A stretch of DNA of 8,012 nucleotides, taken from positions 1 to 8,012 of the forward strand of contig JAQULX010000113.1 in NCBI GenBank assembly GCA_028718465.1, given 5' to 3'. Both the position numbers and the translations under genes were made by a program. The notes under the pieces were generated by a model. That model saw nothing but the letters and a program-made list of their open reading frames with translations, was not told the origin of the DNA and made no database searches. The DNA comes from Dehalococcoidales bacterium. GTDB lineage: Bacteria; Chloroflexota; Dehalococcoidia; Dehalococcoidales; UBA3254. Shown in pieces: positions 6,062 to 8,012 of the stretch (its first letter is position 1; every line of letters begins with the position of its first letter).

Positions 6062-6367
6062 AAATACTATAACCTCTTAACAAGAATTGATAGATGCAAA
6101 TCGATGATGACTAATCATTGGACGTATACGTTGGACACTTGGATATACAAGCTTGTTAGATGATAAATATATCATCAGTTAATCGAATCAGCAATGATTA
6201 TATGTCAAAATCTTATTCTATCGTGGTTGAAAGATAATAATGATTGTAGAATATAGGATTATCCAGTATCGATGAAGTTTATCTAAGTTTATATTTTTAG
6301 AGCAGAGAAAATGTCTGGATGATTGGATATAATGATCCTGACTACTTTATGTTTCCGACCTGCGCTC
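6062..6367 (-). promoter_or_regulatory. Intergenic region upstream of the MBL-reductase-TRAP cluster
   Basis: These 306 bp are AT-rich, hold no convincing gene and separate the transposase-like gene from the catabolic cluster. They contain the candidate promoter described separately, a 10-bp palindrome ACGTATACGT (6122-6131) with TTGGA repeated around it (6118-6122, 6131-6135, 6140-6144), and a TTGACA-like box (6203-6208). The palindrome and repeats could bind a regulator of the cluster. No terminator with a T tract is obvious after the transposase-like gene, so read-through from it is possible. Confidence 0.4.
6159..6194 (-). promoter_or_regulatory. Candidate sigma-70-type promoter with overlapping inverted repeat
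   Basis: On the minus strand, TTGCTG (6189-6194) and TATATT (6166-6171) are separated by 17 bp, the standard spacing. The -10 box lies inside the inverted repeat GATGATA-AATA-TATCATC (6159-6176), placed as an operator that would block the promoter. Transcription would start about 100 bp before the MBL gene and could continue through the reductase and dctP. It is a pattern match only. Confidence 0.4.
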
Positions 6368-7270
6368 TTAAATCCGTTGAACAGGTATACTTCGGAATTC
6401 AATTTTTGCGGCTTGTGAGGGAGTTTTGCCTTTTAGTGATCTCTGGGCTAAATAATAGTTATAGTAGAACATACAGCCTTTTAAAATTAATTGACGCATA
6501 TTATCTAATCTAAGATTATGCATGAGGATTCGACGTCTTTTAAGCATACTCATCCAGCATTTGGAAAACTTAATTTTCTCTTCCTTGGCAATTCTTATAA
6601 TTCGCATATGATAAAAGTCAGCACCCAAGGCAAACTCAATATCCTTAAGATATTTGGGAGTTCTTCTGGTGATTAACATTTCAGGTATCCTCTGTGCCCT
6701 GTATCTGGCCGATTCGATTAGAGTTCTCATATCTTCAAAGCTACGCTCTGAGGTTAATATTGAGGCGAGTAAATAATGGGTATATGTATCTAACAAGTCC
6801 AATACCCAAAATCGTTTAGACCCAATCATAATGGTACTCTCGTAGATTAGCCAGGAGGTTCCAACCTGCGGATGATGATCTTTTATATCCTGTTCTCCCT
6901 TTAAGGAGTTACGTTGTATCCATCGGTAGATAGTAGAATCTGAGGGATAACAATTATATTCTTCTTCGAGTTGTTGGCGAATGGACTTGAGCGGCATACC
7001 TTTATAATACAGATACAAGGCCGAATGCACCGCATCCGAGGGTATTCTTGTCCGCGGATATGCACTGTTGTCGGCAAACTTGCGTTTACATTCATTACAC
7101 CACCAGCGTTGTATATTCTTATGGATACCGTATTTGGAGAGGTTCCTGGAATTACAATATTTACATCTTATCTCTATATATATAATATTAAATGGAGTTT
7201 TGTTTTTAAGACTCTCCCAAGCCTCTAGATAATCCTGAAAACCTTTTATCGGAATTGAGTATCTACTCAT
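6368..7270 (-). CDS. Transposase-derived zinc-ribbon/HTH protein lacking the DDE catalytic residues
   Basis: This 300-residue protein follows the plan of IS6-like DDE transposases. It has a zinc ribbon C36-x2-C39 ... C58-x2-C61 (with RWWCNECKRKFADN), a helix-turn-helix region (about 76-120, ending PSDSTIYRWIQR), an RNase H-like core (137-246) and the C-terminal motif YYNYY...SLKGKTPSQAA (269-288). Against the family pattern as I remember it (WVADET, ITDK, NLIERFHGTLKDR), the acidic residues are gone: SWLIYES has Y143 for the first Asp, ITRR has R202 for the second, and K237 stands for the final Glu. The frame is intact and ends in TAA; DNA-binding parts are kept. No terminal inverted repeats bracket the gene. 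It is probably catalytically dead and may serve as a DNA-binding protein; an old decaying copy is the alternative. It has no Shine-Dalgarno but a promoter immediately upstream. Confidence 0.8.
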   Translation of the reverse strand: MSRYSIPIKGFQDYLEAWESLKNKTPFNIIYIEIRCKYCNSRNLSKYGIHKNIQRWWCNECKRKFADNSAYPRTRIPSDAVHSALYLYYKGMPLKSIRQQLEEEYNCYPSDSTIYRWIQRNSLKGEQDIKDHHPQVGTSWLIYESTIMIGSKRFWVLDLLDTYTHYLLASILTSERSFEDMRTLIESARYRAQRIPEMLITRRTPKYLKDIEFALGADFYHMRIIRIAKEEKIKFSKCWMSMLKRRRILMHNLRLDNMRQLILKGCMFYYNYYLAQRSLKGKTPSQAAKIEFRSIPVQRI

Positions 7271-7276
7271 AAAAAT

Positions 7277-7306
7277 AATATATCATGAATAATCGTATAA
7301 GTACAA
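7277..7306 (-). promoter_or_regulatory. Candidate promoter giving a leaderless transcript of the transposase-like gene
   Basis: TTGTAC (7301-7306) and TATATT (7277-7282) are 18 bp apart on the minus strand. Only six bases separate the -10 box from the ATG at 7270, so transcription would begin at or next to the start codon. This agrees with the lack of a ribosome-binding site before the gene. Confidence 0.45.
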
Positions 7307-7393
7307 CATTTTATGTTATCTACTTTTTACTCTGATAATAGATATCAACCATAATAGAATTGTATAATTAACTCTTGTTACGGCAATAGGGTT

Positions 7394-7416
7394 CTCTCAA
7401 CTTCGAGTTGATGGGC
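7394..7416. repeat. Short hairpin in the gap between the two divergent genes
   Basis: TCAACT-TCG-AGTTGA forms a perfect 6-bp stem with a 3-nt loop, with the sequence CTTTA repeated three times directly after it (7416-7430). There is no adjacent T tract on either strand. Its role is unknown. Confidence 0.35.
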
Positions 7417-7458
7417 TTTACTTTACTTTACTGTGCTAGAATTGGGAGCATGCAAAGA

Positions 7459-7605
7459 ATGATAACTGGCTTTGCCATCTTTCTGTTTTCTCTTCATGAA
7501 GTGATCGGCAATATTCAAATGACTAATGAGTTGCTTAAGTTGCTTAAAGGGAATCCTCCTAAACCTGATCTGAATGCTAGTGGTGTTGATGTTACGCTTG
7601 GATAG
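7459..7605 (+). CDS. Possible small hypothetical protein (48 residues)
   Basis: A short frame starting MITGFAIFLFSLHEVIG, with a hydrophobic N-terminal stretch followed by MTNELLKLLKGNPPKPD, ending in TAG. GGGAG (7444-7448) lies about 10 nt before the chosen ATG; earlier in-frame ATGs at 7411 and 7450 have no properly spaced site. A 9-bp tandem repeat GTTGCTTAA (7530-7547) encodes the repeated LLK. I do not recognise it. It occupies the otherwise empty gap between the transposase-like gene and the amidohydrolase and may be a chance frame or the remnant of an older gene. Confidence 0.22.
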   Translation: MITGFAIFLFSLHEVIGNIQMTNELLKLLKGNPPKPDLNASGVDVTLG

Positions 7606-7653
7606 TTATCATGTTTATAGATGTATGCTTTAGTTGGTGGGGATACCGTCTAT

Positions 7654-7682
7654 TTGCATTCACAACTTTACTTCATTATCAT
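7654..7682 (+). promoter_or_regulatory. Candidate promoter of the amidohydrolase gene
   Basis: TTGCAT (7654-7659) and TATCAT (7677-7682) are 17 bp apart, and the amidohydrolase start lies about 55 bp downstream. The -10 box matches the consensus at five of six bases, the -35 box only at its first three. Confidence 0.3.
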
Positions 7683-7736
7683 ACTTCTTAACAGGTAACA
7701 CGAAAGCCAATTCTTTTGGTATATTTGGAGTATTCG

Positions 7737-8012
7737 ATGCTGATTGATTTTCACACTCACATATTCCCGCCGCGCATTAAAGCGAACCGGGACTCGTTTT
7801 CTGCGCGGGACCCGCTATTCAGGCTTCTTTATTCCGATCCTAAAGCCAGGATAATCACCGCCGACGAGCTTATTTCAAGCATGGACGAACACCATGTCGA
7901 TATTTCGGTGGTCCTGAATATCGATTGGAGCACTCCCGACCTGTGCCATGAGACCAATGACTATATACTTGAAGCGATCTCCCGGTTCCCCAACCGCCTG
8001 GCAGGGTTCTGT
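7737..8012 (+). CDS. Metal-dependent amidohydrolase (amidohydrolase 2 family), N-terminal 92 residues
   Basis: The protein opens MLIDFHTHIFPP, with the H6-x-H8 metal-binding pair at the end of the first barrel strand, as in amidohydrolase 2-type enzymes (decarboxylases such as aminocarboxymuconate semialdehyde decarboxylase, and C-C or C-N hydrolases). The further sequence fits the family: a helix ADELISSMDEHHVD (about 41-54), a strand ISVVLNID, then ETNDYILEAISRFPNRLAGFC. GGAG (7727-7730) is 6 nt before the ATG. The gene runs off the window and family members are usually 270-350 residues, so most of it, including the remaining metal ligands, is missing. It diverges from the rest and uses GC-rich codons (CCG, CGC, CGG) far more than its neighbours. 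It may act on the same compound as the reductase cluster, or belong to a separate unit. Confidence 0.85.
   Translation, partial: MLIDFHTHIFPPRIKANRDSFSARDPLFRLLYSDPKARIITADELISSMDEHHVDISVVLNIDWSTPDLCHETNDYILEAISRFPNRLAGFC

Noticed and set aside
6346..7317. An 8-bp direct repeat TTTATGTT (6346-6353 and 7310-7317) flanking the transposase-like gene, resembling a target-site duplication.
   Set aside because: The bases just inside the two copies are not inverted repeats of each other, and an AT-rich 8-mer recurs easily by chance.

Overview
The window suggests an anaerobic bacterium of fairly low GC. The Thr/Pro-rich linker after the lipoprotein cysteine of the solute-binding protein, and the pairing of a TRAP transporter with an enoate-reductase-type flavoenzyme, are reminiscent of Dehalococcoidia (Chloroflexota) from anoxic sediment or groundwater. 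That placement is inference; no rRNA, tRNA or universal marker gene is present.

Layout: nearly everything is on the minus strand. In transcription order: a transposase-derived gene (7270-6368); an AT-rich gap with a candidate promoter and operator-like inverted repeat (6062-6367); a metallo-beta-lactamase-fold hydrolase (6061-5249); a coding-like remnant behind an orphan Shine-Dalgarno; a 653-codon FMN/4Fe-4S/FAD oxidoreductase of the 2,4-dienoyl-CoA reductase/enoate reductase family (5017-3056); the TRAP solute-binding lipoprotein DctP (3000-1897); a 298-bp gap with a 40-bp perfect palindrome and a ~174-bp GC-rich inverted-repeat element; and a fused DctQ-DctM TRAP permease (1598 to beyond position 1). 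On the plus strand, a metal-dependent amidohydrolase of higher GC starts at 7737 and leaves the window.

The genes read as an import-and-reduce catabolic unit. DctP plus DctQM would take up a small organic compound, the MBL hydrolase could open an ester or lactone, and the flavoenzyme could reduce a conjugated C=C bond. The substrate cannot be read from the sequence.

Two observations stand out. (1) Both the oxidoreductase and the permease are intact full-length frames except for one in-frame TGA each (codon 295 and codon 249). The two TGAs share the 7-mer TATGAGG, and every well-supported CDS with its end in the window stops at TAA. This may be paired nonsense mutation, assembly error or genuine UGA recoding. 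(2) The transposase-like protein keeps its zinc ribbon, HTH and C-terminal motif, but Y, R and K stand where its DDE catalytic residues should be, and it lacks recognisable insertion-sequence ends. It looks like a domesticated DNA-binding protein. I found no CRISPR array, tRNA or rRNA.
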